64,000 bases of DNA from Annona cherimola. Taxonomy: Eukaryota > Streptophyta > Magnoliopsida > Magnoliales > Annonaceae. The DNA is taken from assembly GCA_030490835.1 (NCBI GenBank), contig CM059971.1, positions 49,896,012 to 49,960,011 on the forward strand. Reading direction: 5' to 3'. This document shows positions 47,715 through 57,854 of this stretch, one piece after another. The notes under the pieces are model-generated. The model worked only from the letters and a program-made list of their open reading frames with translations, ran no database searches and was not told the DNA's origin. Numbering within the stretch: the stretch's first letter is position 1; each line of letters starts with the position of its first letter. The position numbers were made by a program, and so were the translations under genes.

Positions 47715-49290
47715 TGTTGGGTCCCGAATAGATGGCAAAACCCAAGAGGGGAGGGGTGAATTGGGTTCTTAAAAATTTCTTTTGGTAACTTAAAAACTTA
47801 ACCCCTTGTAGAATTAATCCCCTTTAATGAAGAAACTGAATGGAAAGCAAAGTAATAAAGAGAGCAGAAATAAAAGCAAGTAGACAAGGATTTTATAGTG
47901 GTTCGGGCAACCTCCCTACTCCACTCTTCCAAGCTCACACACCTTGTGACTTGGGTTCCACTATTGTATTCTCTCAATACAATTAGAGCCTCTTGCTCTC
48001 TTCTAGATTCAAAGCTCTAGGGGGCATCAACAACTAGCACAAGTAGGTGATGAGTCACACTCCAATCACACACTACTTTGCTATCACTTGATCTTAGCTA
48101 CCCAAGCTAAATCAAGTTCAATACAAACAAATAATCAATGAAAGTAAACTACACTTTACAGTTGTGTAGAAACGATTTAGCGCAGGGAAGAACTTGTAAA
48201 TGATGGCTTTGAAGTTTCTGAATGCAGCTCTTGCAACTTGAAGCACAATTCTTCCTCTCTTGATTGGCTTGATCACTTTAATGCTCTTGTAGATAGGAGT
48301 TATGCTCACTTAATGTTTTCCAACTACTTCCCTCGTTCACATTAACTCCCTTTTATAATTTTGGAGGGAATCCGAACGTTAGAAGGTAGGTGGCGCGCAT
48401 TTAATGCGCCAACGTTCGAATTAATTCCGACCGTTGCGACCCAAGTCGCAGGTGGAGTCGACTTCGGGTACGACTTCACCCAAGACGCAGATGAAGTCGA
48501 CTTCGGGTGCGACTTCGCGAACTTCGGTCTTCAGTTTCAACGCTGGAAGGTTTTGCCCACTTGAAGTCGATCATGAAGTCGACTTGGCTTTGCGACTTCA
48601 CCCAAGTCGCAGATGGGGTCGACTTGGCCTTGCGACTTCACTGTCATGATGTTCTTGAAAATCTTGACTTTGATTCATCTTGAATCTTGACTTATGTAAT
48701 CTTTGATATCTTCTTGATTTGAACGATTGAGTTTATGCTTCTTGCTTGTACGTGGATTTGTCTTCAAATGTTTCAGCTTGAGTATCTATGTTGCCTTGAT
48801 CTTCATCTTCATTTAGTTTGGCTTGCAATCAAGTAATCCAGAACTCGTCATTTGAAGTTTTCCGTCTGCCTGAGCGAAGTCGATGTCTGAGTCGACTTCG
48901 GCTGCGACTTCACCTCAAGTCGCACGTGGAGTCGACTTGGGGTGCGACTTCGGTATTCTGCTGTTTCGAATTCAACTCTGGAAGGTTTCGCCCGACTGAA
49001 GTCGATGGTGAGGTCGACTTCGTTTGCGACTTGACTACTCAAGTCGCAGGTGGAGTCGACTTGGCCTGCGACTTCACCTTCCCTTCTTCCGTTTTCAGCT
49101 CTGGACGTTCTGCATGTTTGAAGTCGATCTTGGAGTCGACTTGGGGAACGACTTGGCCTTCCAACTTGATTTTCTTCAAATGTATATTCCTTAAGACATT
49201 TCACAAACTTGTTAGTAGCCAAGACTTTCTCAAATTGTTTTGTTAATCATCAAAACATAGATTTAGCTAGTTTTCCTCATGTTTCCAACA
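47715..49290 (-). repeat. 3' LTR of Sirevirus C
   Basis: 1,576 bp, nearly identical to 56279-57854. It contains the dyad arrays, hairpin and TATA box. Open frames across the arrays on both strands are not believed to be genes. Confidence 0.95.
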
Positions 49291-49304
49291 ATCTCCCCCT
49301 TTTT
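49291..49304 (-). promoter_or_regulatory. Polypurine tract of Sirevirus C
   Basis: Plus-strand ATCTCCCCCTTTTT, that is AAAAAGGGGGAGAT on the element strand, abutting the 3' LTR. Confidence 0.93.
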
Positions 49305-49507
49305 GATGATTGACAAAACCGATTTGAGTGGATACCTTTCATTTAAATAAATAAGCTCATATTCATAATGCAAACATTCAAAGTATTCATTTAAGCATAT
49401 ACATATCCTACTCTTCTCTCCTTAAATCTCTCTCCCCTTTAATCATAAAGACTTATACTCAAATAACTTATACTCAAATCCTCTTCTTCTCCTTATTCTT
49501 AAATCTC

Positions 49508-49520
49508 TCTCCCCCTTTTT
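49508..49520 (-). promoter_or_regulatory. Upstream PPT-like tract, Sirevirus C
   Basis: Plus-strand TCTCCCCCTTTTT followed by GTCAA, about 210 bp before the true PPT on the element strand. Confidence 0.7.
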
Positions 49521-49578
49521 GTCAATATATCAAAAATGGGTGCTCCCCCTAAATGGGTGCTCCCCCTCAATTTATGCT

Positions 49579-52154
49579 TTAAGTTAGTTCAAGCATTCCC
49601 ATGTCATTTCTAAGCTTATAAAATGCTTCTTTTGCTAGGGGTTTAGTGAATATATCTACAACTTGATCCTCTGTCCTTACATATACCAAACATATGTCAT
49701 GATTTTCTACATGTTCTCTAATGAAATGATGTCTAAGGTCTATATGTTTGGTCCTAGAATGCAAGACTGGATTCTTGGTTAGACATATGGCACTTGTATT
49801 ATCACATTTGATAGGTATATCTTTGAAATCCATGCCATAGTCCCTAAGTTGCTGTTTCATCCAAAGTAATTGAGCACAACAGCTCCCGGCGGCAATATAT
49901 TCGGCTTCCGCCGTAGATAGAGCAACACTAGTTTGTTTTCTTGAAAACCATGAAACCAACATGCTTCCAAGAAACTGACATGTTCCACTAGTGCTTTTTC
50001 TATCTACTTTGTAACCAGCAAAATCCGCATCCGAGTAGCCGATTAGATCAAAATTAGAGCCCTTTGGATACCATAGTCCTAAGTTGGTAGTGTCTACTAG
50101 ATATCTAAAAATTCTTTTCACAGCTACCAAGTGTGATTCTTTTGGGCATGATTGAAATCTAGAGCACATACACACACTAAACAAAATATCTGGCCTAGAA
50201 GCAGTTAAATACAATAAGGAACCTATCATGCTTCTATACAATTTTAAATCAACTACTTTGCCCTTCTCATCTTTGTCAAGCTTGATTGTAGAGCTCATGG
50301 GCGTGTTTGCTCCTTTGCTATTCTCCATGCCAAACTTCTTGAGCATCTCCTTGATGTATTTGGACTGGTTTATGAAGATTCCTTCATTTAGTTGCTTGAT
50401 TTGCAGTCCAAGGAAGAAGTTTAGCTCTCCCATCATGCTCATCTCAAACTCTTTCTGCATAAGCTCAGAAAATTCTTGGCAAAGAGTTTCATTAGTAGCA
50501 CCAAAAATAATATCATCTACATAAATCTGAATGATCAATATATCCTTTCCATTGTACTTGATAAACAAAGTGGTGTCTACATTTCCTTTTTGAAAATCAT
50601 GATCAATCAGAAATTTGCTTAGTCTATCATACCAAGCTCTTGGAGCTTGTTTTAATCCATATAATGCTTTGGTTAGCTTGTAAACATACTTTGATTGATC
50701 CTTTTCTTCAAATCCAGGTGGTTGTTCTACATACACCTCTTCATTTATATAACCATTCAGAAATGCACTTTTGACATCCATTTGAAACAATTTAAAGTTC
50801 ATGTGAGATGCAAAAGCTAGTAAGATGCGAATTGCCTCTAATCTAGCAACCGGAGCATAGGATTCTTCAAAATCTATTCCTTCTTCTTGTGAGTATCCTT
50901 TTGCCACAAGTCTAGCTTTGTTTCTCACTACTAGTCCACTTTCATCTAATTTGTTCCTAAAGACCCACTTGGTGCCAATAATAGTACAATCATTTGGTCT
51001 AGGAACAAGGTGCCAAACTTGATTTCTTTCAAATTGATTTAGCTCTTCTTGCATTGCTATAATCCAGTTTTCATCATCAAGAGCTTGTTCAATATTAAAA
51101 GGTTCAATCTTGGATACAAAAGCATATTGTCCACACACATTTTGCTTTGACCTTCTAGTTTTTACACCTTCATACACATTTCCTATAACTTGCTCAATTG
51201 GATGTGCATGATTGAATTTTAAATCAGTTGGAGGTTTATATGAATTGTTACCTTCATTTACACTTTCCTCCATTGAATCTTCTTGCTTTTCCACATGCAG
51301 CCTTTCAAAGTTGCTTACAATCTCATCTGCATCACTTAAATCATCTCTTCTTTTCAAGCATGGGTTAGTTTCATCAAAAACAACATGTATGGATTCTTCT
51401 ACAACTTGGTTTCGTTTATTAAATACTCTATATGCTTTGCTATTTGATGAGTACCCGAGGAATATTGACTCATCACTTTTAGCGTCAAGTTTTCCCAAGT
51501 TGGTTTTTCCATTGTTCAACACATAACATGTGCATCCAAAGGCATGAAAATAAGAGATATTTGGTTTTCTTCCCTTCCATAGCACATATGGGGTCTTTTT
51601 CAAGATAGCTCTAATGGTAACTCGATTTAAAACATGACAAGCTGTGCTCACAACTTCACCCCAAAACTTCTTGGATAATTTGCTCTCATTTATCATTGTT
51701 CTAGCCATCTCTTGTATAGTTCTGTTTTTCCTTTCAACTACTCCATTTTGTTGTGGAGTTCTTGGTGCAGAAAATGTGTGATGAATTCCTTTTTCATTAC
51801 ATAATTCTATGAATCGTTTGTTTTCAAATTCACCACCATGGTCACTTCTTATAGACATAATAGTACTTTGTTTTTCATTTTCCACCAAGTTTACAAAAGT
51901 TGAAAACATAGAGAAAGCTTCATCTTTGCTAGCTAAGAGAATTATCCATGTGAATCTTGAAAAGTCATCTACAATAACAAATACATATTTCTTTCCACCA
52001 ATGGTTAAAATGTCGGATGGTCCATATAGATCCATGTGTAGCAATTCAAGTGGCCTTGTGGTGGAAATCTCCTTTTTGGTAGAAAAAGACATCTTTGGTT
52101 GTTTAGATAATTGACATGCCTTGCAAATTTTGTCTTTGTCATATTTCAACTTTG
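49579..52154 (-). CDS. pol: pol of Sirevirus C, downstream part: integrase, RT, RNase H
   Basis: Open to the stop with no frameshift, about 858 codons of true pol sequence. The apparent start further right (52188) lies in the inserted solo LTR. In order: CKAC of the integrase zinc region, core Asp in LLHMDLYG (52030), [19 protein letters not shown] (catalytic Glu), an integrase C-terminal part, RT with [13 protein letters not shown] and YVDD (50512-50523), RNase H with GYSDADFAG and [10 protein letters not shown]. It would copy the RNA and insert the DNA. It is separated from protease and the HH half of the integrase zinc site by the insertion. All catalytic residues I can check are present. 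Confidence 0.93.
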
Positions 52155-52159
52155 GCAAG

Positions 52160-53870
52160 TGTAACACCCCATTCATAAAAATACTCAATAACTAATCAAC
52201 GGCGCTACACAATCATAGAAAAATTCGGCAGCATCTCCCCATAACATACAAGGGGTAATATGGAATACATGACCTGATATTCATTACATTTCCATCTGTA
52301 ACATTCAATCCTATTTATATACTTGCATCTTCATATAATAAGAACATTCATATAGAAGGAAATCATTACATATTTTCCTTACACAACAAACAGATATAAT
52401 AGTCATGCATATGTGCATCAACAAGGATTATAATCCAATCTGAAATACCAAATACATTATAGTTGTCAAAGCGAATCCGCCTAAGTAATTGTCTACATAT
52501 ATGATTATCAAAAGAGCACAAGTCTAAAAGAACTGAAATCAACATATTGTGCTAGGGTCTCTCATGTTTGATCTTCAACTTGTCCCATCCTTAAGTTCCC
52601 CTTCTGACCTGCGATCTAAAAGCACAATAACAATGATATGAGTCTAAATAGACCCAGTAAGTAGATAGTGGTTAGCACAAAGTGCAAATAAGCATAATGA
52701 TGGATACTCATACAGTGATGAAGCTAATACACATGGGTCCAATACCCACTCCCAAGATCGTATACATATAACCATACACACAAATTGACCAACACAACCA
52801 ATCATCTACTCATGTCCATCAAGGGCCATGAACAACCCTCTCCTCATGTCAATCAGGGGCCATGAACAACCCTTACAACCAACTATTTGAGATAACGCAT
52901 CATACATAACAGACAATGAAACACATCGCAAACCACGCATACAACATCAACACAATTCAGATACAACACGTAGATCTGTCACACAAGCATTTTATCAAAC
53001 ACATGATAGGTGCGAAATGAAAGAACCTTCAATTCATACTCTCGATTGGGGCAAATCAATTCTCGTCACATTTCAACAATATAACAACTGCTAAGAAGTC
53101 TTTTACATCATAGAAATCACGCATTCAAAGTAAATTCACCATGAACCCTAACTGTTACGAACTCTACGCCTAATATCATGGAGTCGTTAGAAGTTATACA
53201 TTCCCTCTAGCCTCGTATCGCGTTTAACGTAAAATTTCATCACTAAATCGAGAAGGGGCGACATCTACTTACCTTGACCGTGATCCCTCCCAAGACAGCG
53301 ACCCTAGATGTGGACTGCAGAAATTCGGAGCCTTGGAGCTTCCTGAACTCGGATCTATGACCTTCAAGGTAGTTGGTATAGTTCCCCTCAAGCGATCACG
53401 GGTGGTTCGAACTGAGTGGAAGAGAAAGTAGAAGAGGAACGAAGAACCAGAAGAGAAGGAGAAGAGAACGCGGTCGGGCGCGAAATGGGAATGAAACCCT
53501 AGAGCGCGGGCCGCTTATGTTAATAGAATCCATTGAGTCGGGTCGGGTCCAGTCGCAATTAGTCGGGTCGGGGCTCTCCTACAACTTAATAATTTAAATT
53601 TTCTCCGGGGGCGCTGCCCCCTTCACCCCCGCGACCTGACCGGTCAGGTCGAACCCCGTACCTACTCTGCGAGGGAAACAATAGTCATAGAGCCCATCAA
53701 TGGAACGCTAATCATACATGCACATATGCACTATACATCTCCTAAATGTCGTGTCCATGTATGTTATGTATCCATTAATATCGTAAAATTCTTACTAGCA
53801 TGTTCATAAGTTACCTCATAAATAGAGAAAAGTTATAATAAAAATAGAATAAAAATACCTGGTCCTCACA
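52160..53870 (-). repeat. Solo LTR of another family inside Sirevirus C pol
   Basis: 1,711 bp, plus-strand TGTAACACCCC to GGTCCTCACA, flanked by target duplication GCAAG (52155-52159 and 53871-53875). Minus orientation is preferred because that reads TGTGAGGACC to GGGGTGTTACA, like the Tekay LTRs (TGTGAAACCC to GGGGCGCCACA). It contains a splice-donor-like AAGGTAAGTA near 53266-53275 on the minus strand and GC-rich palindromes near 53605-53651. No coding region. Confidence 0.88.
53632..53651. repeat. 20-bp perfect palindrome
   Basis: CGACCTGACCGGTCAGGTCG equals its own reverse complement. Just before it, at 53607-53622, GGGGGCGCTGCCCCC is a second dyad. Confidence 0.9.
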
Positions 53871-53875
53871 GCAAG

Positions 53876-54354
53876 CCTTCTACCAAACTCTTTTTCCATA
53901 GGGTCTTTATGTTTGACATATTCACATGTCCAAGTCTTTTATGCCAAACCCATGGATCATTTTCAATGGCCATTAGACATTGACCATCTAGTTCATCAAG
54001 TGAAACCAAATATACATTTCCATGTCTTTTTCCACTAAACATGATATGTTCACCATCAAATACATTGCATATAGATGATTCAAACACAACCTTATATCCT
54101 TTATCACATAATTGGCTAATACTCATTAAGTTATGCTTGAGTCCTTCAACAAACAAAACATCCTCCATGCATGCATTTGAGCTACTGTAAATATTTCCTT
54201 TACCTTTGATTTTACCTTTCTCATTATTACCAAAGGCAACTGTTCCGTCGTTGCAAGGCTTAAGTTTGTGGAATAAACTTCTTTCTCCGGTCATGTGCCT
54301 TGAACAACCGCTATCCATGAACCACACATTGTTTGCCTTTGCCTTTAAACAAAT
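53876..54354 (-). CDS. pol: pol of Sirevirus C, upstream part: protease and pre-integrase
   Basis: Begins directly after a T-rich tract ending in CAG and lies in the +1 frame relative to gag. Protease: WFMDSGCSRHMTGE with catalytic Asp near 54318. Then the GAG-pre-integrase region with WVWHKRLGH (zinc histidines). The frame is open to the insertion point, where it stops by running into the solo LTR. Apart from the insertion it matches Sireviruses A and B throughout. Confidence 0.9.
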
Positions 54355-54376
54355 CTGAAAAGTAAACAAATAATCC

Positions 54377-56230
54377 TTATCTTTTTGGTACCCATTTTAT
54401 GGGTCCAATTGGGTTAGTAATATTGTTCAACCTTTGTTGTTCTAATTTTGAAAGCCCAAATCTTGTGTTTCTTGGAACCCAAACTAATTTAGCACCATGG
54501 TCAAATAATCTCTTAAGGTTACACTTATAAACTTTATGACCCATTTTGTTGCAAAAATTGCAAGCCATTGGTAATCTAGGAGTAAGCCTCCAAGTATATT
54601 TTGATTCAAATGTTGGCCTTCTAGTCCACATAACATTTTTCATTTGTGGCTTGTATATAGGTGCAGTTTTGGTTTGATATTTCCCAAGTGTAGGCACATT
54701 TGATTTGCCACTTTCTCCTTGCTCAAATGTATTGTAACCAAGTCCTCTTTTATCAGTTTGTGAGGTCATATTCAGAAACATTCTTACATTTTCTCCTGGA
54801 TTAGAGAACTTTGCTAATGATTCATTTAATGATTTGTTCTCTTTTCTTAGTTTTTCTATCTCTTTCAACAATGATTCATTTTCTTCTTTCAGTTTTGTTG
54901 ATTTTTCAGCTAGTTTTCCATTTTCAATAATAACAAAGTTACATTGTTGTCTCTTTAATGTCAACTTGTTTCCTAGCTTTTTGATCTCCTCATATAATGA
55001 ATCATATGCAAGTTGTAGTTCTTCTAATTCAGCACATTTGAGGCAATTATGAAAAGAAGAATAACTAGATTGAGAATGACAAGGTTTGGAAGTTACCTCT
55101 TCACTTTCTGTGTATTTTGTTGAGATGGATTGATCTTCCAAAACTTCCGTTGTGTTCAAGCATAGCAAGTCCTCTTCTTGCTCGATTCGTGCCATGCAGC
55201 ATATTCTTGTACAGTTGGCTGCATCATTGTCGTCGGTTGAAGAGCTGCATGTTGATGAAGTTTCCTCGTTGACGAACATGCCTCTTCCTCTTGGCCTTTG
55301 GTATTTTCTTCTTTCATGATTCACCTTTGGCCTTTCTTCCGGTGTAGGACATTGAGCTTGCATATGTCCTACGCCCCCGCATCGGTAGCATTTTGTGACC
55401 TCCTTCTTCTTTTCTTTTTGTGGTCTTTCTTTGAAGTCTTTAAGGTTCTTTTCTTTTCTCACAAATTTTCGAAACTTGTGAGTAAGAAGTGCAATATCTT
55501 CATCACCATTGTTAGACGAGGAGGTAGACTCATCTGAGTTGCGTGCCGCTTTTAATGCAATGATTTTCTTCCCTTTATGATTCTCTTCGTTTCTTCTCTT
55601 AATTAGCTCATGTGACATTAGTGAGCTAATTAGATCTTCTAGCTTTAGGGTGTTGAGGTCTTTTGCTTCTTCAATAGCTGTAATCTTTGGAGTCCATGAA
55701 TCCGGTAGAGCTCTTAGTATCTTCATCACCTGTTTGGATTCAGAGATAGCTTTTCCAAGACCTTTGAGAGCATTAGTAATCTTAGAAAATCTTGCAAACA
55801 TTTCAGAAATATTTTCAGTGTCTAGCATTCTGAAATTTTCAAACTCTCCAATCAAAATGTTTCTCCTAGTCCCTTGGACTTGGGAGGTTCCTTCATAAAT
55901 GGATGTTAGAGTATCCCATATCTCTTTTGCAGTCAAACAAGAAGATACTCTATCATACTCCGAAGCCGTAAGAGCACAAAATAAAGAATTCATTGCCTTG
56001 GCATTGCTCTTGACGGTTCTAACTTCCTCTTCGGTCCACTTGGAAGCTCTTTCATCTATAGGCAAGATTACACCGTCTTGGATTGCAATCCAAGAGTCCA
56101 TATCGGTAGCCATAATGAGTTGCTTCATACGAAGCTTCCAATAACCAAAGTTGTTCCCATCAAACAATGGTGGCCTTGTAAAAGATTGGCCCTCGGCAAA
56201 AGCGGGAACGGAAGTAGATTGGGATGCCAT
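54377..56230 (-). CDS. gag: gag of Sirevirus C, intact
   Basis: 617 codons from MASQSTSVPAFAEGQ to WVPKR and TAA, a normal size for a Sirevirus Gag. Copia-type Gag region (about residues 15-215), basic linker, zinc knuckle CYRCGGVGHMQAQC (about residue 285), acidic Ser/Thr-rich segment, coiled coil (about 415-475, LKEENESLLKEIEKLRKEN), and second knuckle CNFCNKMGHKVYKC (about 560). The start lies 34 bp after the PBS and is shared by all copies. It assembles particles and binds RNA. No break is seen, so this is the best Gag in the window. Confidence 0.95.
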   Translation of the reverse strand: MASQSTSVPAFAEGQSFTRPPLFDGNNFGYWKLRMKQLIMATDMDSWIAIQDGVILPIDERASKWTEEEVRTVKSNAKAMNSLFCALTASEYDRVSSCLTAKEIWDTLTSIYEGTSQVQGTRRNILIGEFENFRMLDTENISEMFARFSKITNALKGLGKAISESKQVMKILRALPDSWTPKITAIEEAKDLNTLKLEDLISSLMSHELIKRRNEENHKGKKIIALKAARNSDESTSSSNNGDEDIALLTHKFRKFVRKEKNLKDFKERPQKEKKKEVTKCYRCGGVGHMQAQCPTPEERPKVNHERRKYQRPRGRGMFVNEETSSTCSSSTDDNDAANCTRICCMARIEQEEDLLCLNTTEVLEDQSISTKYTESEEVTSKPCHSQSSYSSFHNCLKCAELEELQLAYDSLYEEIKKLGNKLTLKRQQCNFVIIENGKLAEKSTKLKEENESLLKEIEKLRKENKSLNESLAKFSNPGENVRMFLNMTSQTDKRGLGYNTFEQGESGKSNVPTLGKYQTKTAPIYKPQMKNVMWTRRPTFESKYTWRLTPRLPMACNFCNKMGHKVYKCNLKRLFDHGAKLVWVPRNTRFGLSKLEQQRLNNITNPIGPIKWVPKR

Positions 56231-56264
56231 GATAATAGATCTCTTTGATTCAATTCAAAGACCT

Positions 56265-56276
56265 GCTCTGATACCA
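56265..56276 (-). promoter_or_regulatory. Primer-binding site of Sirevirus C
   Basis: Plus-strand GCTCTGATACCA, that is TGGTATCAGAGC on the element strand, two bases from the 5' LTR. Confidence 0.93.
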
Positions 56277-56914
56277 CTTGTTGGGTCCCGAATAGATGGC
56301 AAAATCCAAGAGGGGAGGGGTGAATTGGGTTCTTAAAAATTTCTTTTGGTAACTTAAAAACTTAACCCCTTGTAGAATTAATCCCCTTTAATGAAGAAAC
56401 TGAATGGAAAGCAAAGTAATAAAGAGAGCAGAAATAAAAGCAAGTAGACAAGGATTTTATAGTGGTTCGGGCAACCTCCCTACTCCACTCTTCCAAGCTC
56501 ACACACCTTGTGACTTGGGTTCCACTATTGTATTCTCTCAATACAATTAGAGCCTCTTGCTCTCTTCTAGATTCAAAGCTCTAGGGGGCATCAACAACTA
56601 GCACAAGTAGGTGATGAGTCACACTCCAATCACACACTACTTTGCTATCACTTGATCTTAGCTACCCAAGCTAAATCAAGTTCAATACAAACAAATAATC
56701 AATGAAAGTAAACTACACTTTACAGGTGTGTAGAAACGATTTAGCGCAGGGAAGAACTTGTAAATGATGGCTTTGAAGTTTCTGAATGCAGCTCTTGCAA
56801 CTTGAAGCACAATTCTTCCTCTCTTGATTGGCTTGATCACTTTAATGCTCTTGTAGATAGGAGTTATGCTCACTTAATGTTTTCCAACTACTTCCCTCGT
56901 TCACATTAACTCCC

Positions 56915-56921
56915 TTTTATA
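56915..56921 (-). promoter_or_regulatory. TATA box of Sirevirus C
   Basis: Plus-strand TTTTATA, TATAAAA on the element strand. It is conserved in all Sirevirus LTRs here (9900, 16889, 20327, 27344). Confidence 0.75.
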
Positions 56922-56955
56922 ATTTTGGAGGGAATCCGAACGTTAGAAGGTAGGT

Positions 56956-56974
56956 GGCGCGCATTTAATGCGCC
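56956..56974. repeat. Promoter-proximal hairpin of the Sirevirus LTR
   Basis: GGCGCGCATTTAATGCGCC has near-perfect inverted arms. It is about 35 bp upstream of the TATA box, in the same place in the solo LTRs and in Sirevirus B. Confidence 0.8.
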
Positions 56975-57854
56975 AACGTTCGAATTAATTCCGACCGTTG
57001 CAACCCAAGTCGCAGGTGGAGTCGACTTCGGGTGCGACTTCACCCAAGTCGCAGATGAAGTCGACTTCGGGTGCGACTTCGCGAACTTCGGTCTTCAGTT
57101 TCAACGCTGGAAGGTTTTGCCCACTTGAAGTCGATCATGAAGTCGACTTGGCTTTACGACTTCACCCAAGTCGCAGATGGGGTCGACTTGGCCTTGCGAC
57201 TTCACTGTCATAATGTTCTTGAAAATCTTGACTTTGATTCATCTTGAATCTTGACTTATGTAATCTTAGATATCTTCTTGATTTGAACGATTGAGTTTAT
57301 GCTTCTTGCTTGTACGTGGATTTGTCTTCAAATGTTTCAGCTTGAGTATCTATGTTGCCTTGATCTTCATCTTCATTTAGTTTGGCTTGCAATCAAGTAA
57401 TCCAGAACTCGTCATTTGAAGTTTTCCGTCTGCCTGAGCGAAGTCGATGTCTGAGTCGACTTCGGCTGCGACTTCACCTCAAGTCGCACGTGGAGTCGAC
57501 TTGGGGTGCGACTTCGGTATTCTGCTGTTTCGAATTCAACTCTGGAAGGTTTCGCCCGACTGAAGTCGATGGTGAGGTCGACTTCGTTTGCGACTTGACT
57601 ACTCAAGTCGCAGGTGGAGTCGACTTGGCCTGCGACTTCACCTTCCCTTCTTCCGTTTTCAGCTCTGGACGTTCTGCATGTTTGAAGTTGATCTTGGAGT
57701 CGACTTGGGGAACGACTTGGCCTTCCAACTTGATTTTCTTCAAATGTATATTCCTTAAGACATTTCACAAACTTGTTAGTAGCCAAGACTTTCTCAAATT
57801 GTTTTGTTAATCATCAAAACATAGATTTAGCTAGTTTTCCTCATGTTTCCAACA

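Larger units (their letters stand above)
47715..57854 (-). mobile_element. Sirevirus C, young and complete, minus strand
   Basis: TGTTGGGTCC to TTTCCAACA, 10,140 bp, target duplication GATTT (47710-47714 and 57855-57859). The LTRs are 1,576 bp each and differ at about nine positions by eye, mostly transitions. It reads right to left: 5' LTR, PBS, gag, protease, integrase, RT, RNase H, two PPT tracts, 3' LTR. Gag is open, and pol is open apart from the solo LTR inserted at 52160-53870. By LTR similarity it is the youngest element here that has two LTRs. Confidence 0.96.
56279..57854 (-). repeat. 5' LTR of Sirevirus C
   Basis: The promoter-bearing LTR, 1,576 bp. TATA box 56915-56921, hairpin 56956-56974, dyad array upstream of it (57003-57205 and 57437-57725 in plus coordinates). 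Confidence 0.95.
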
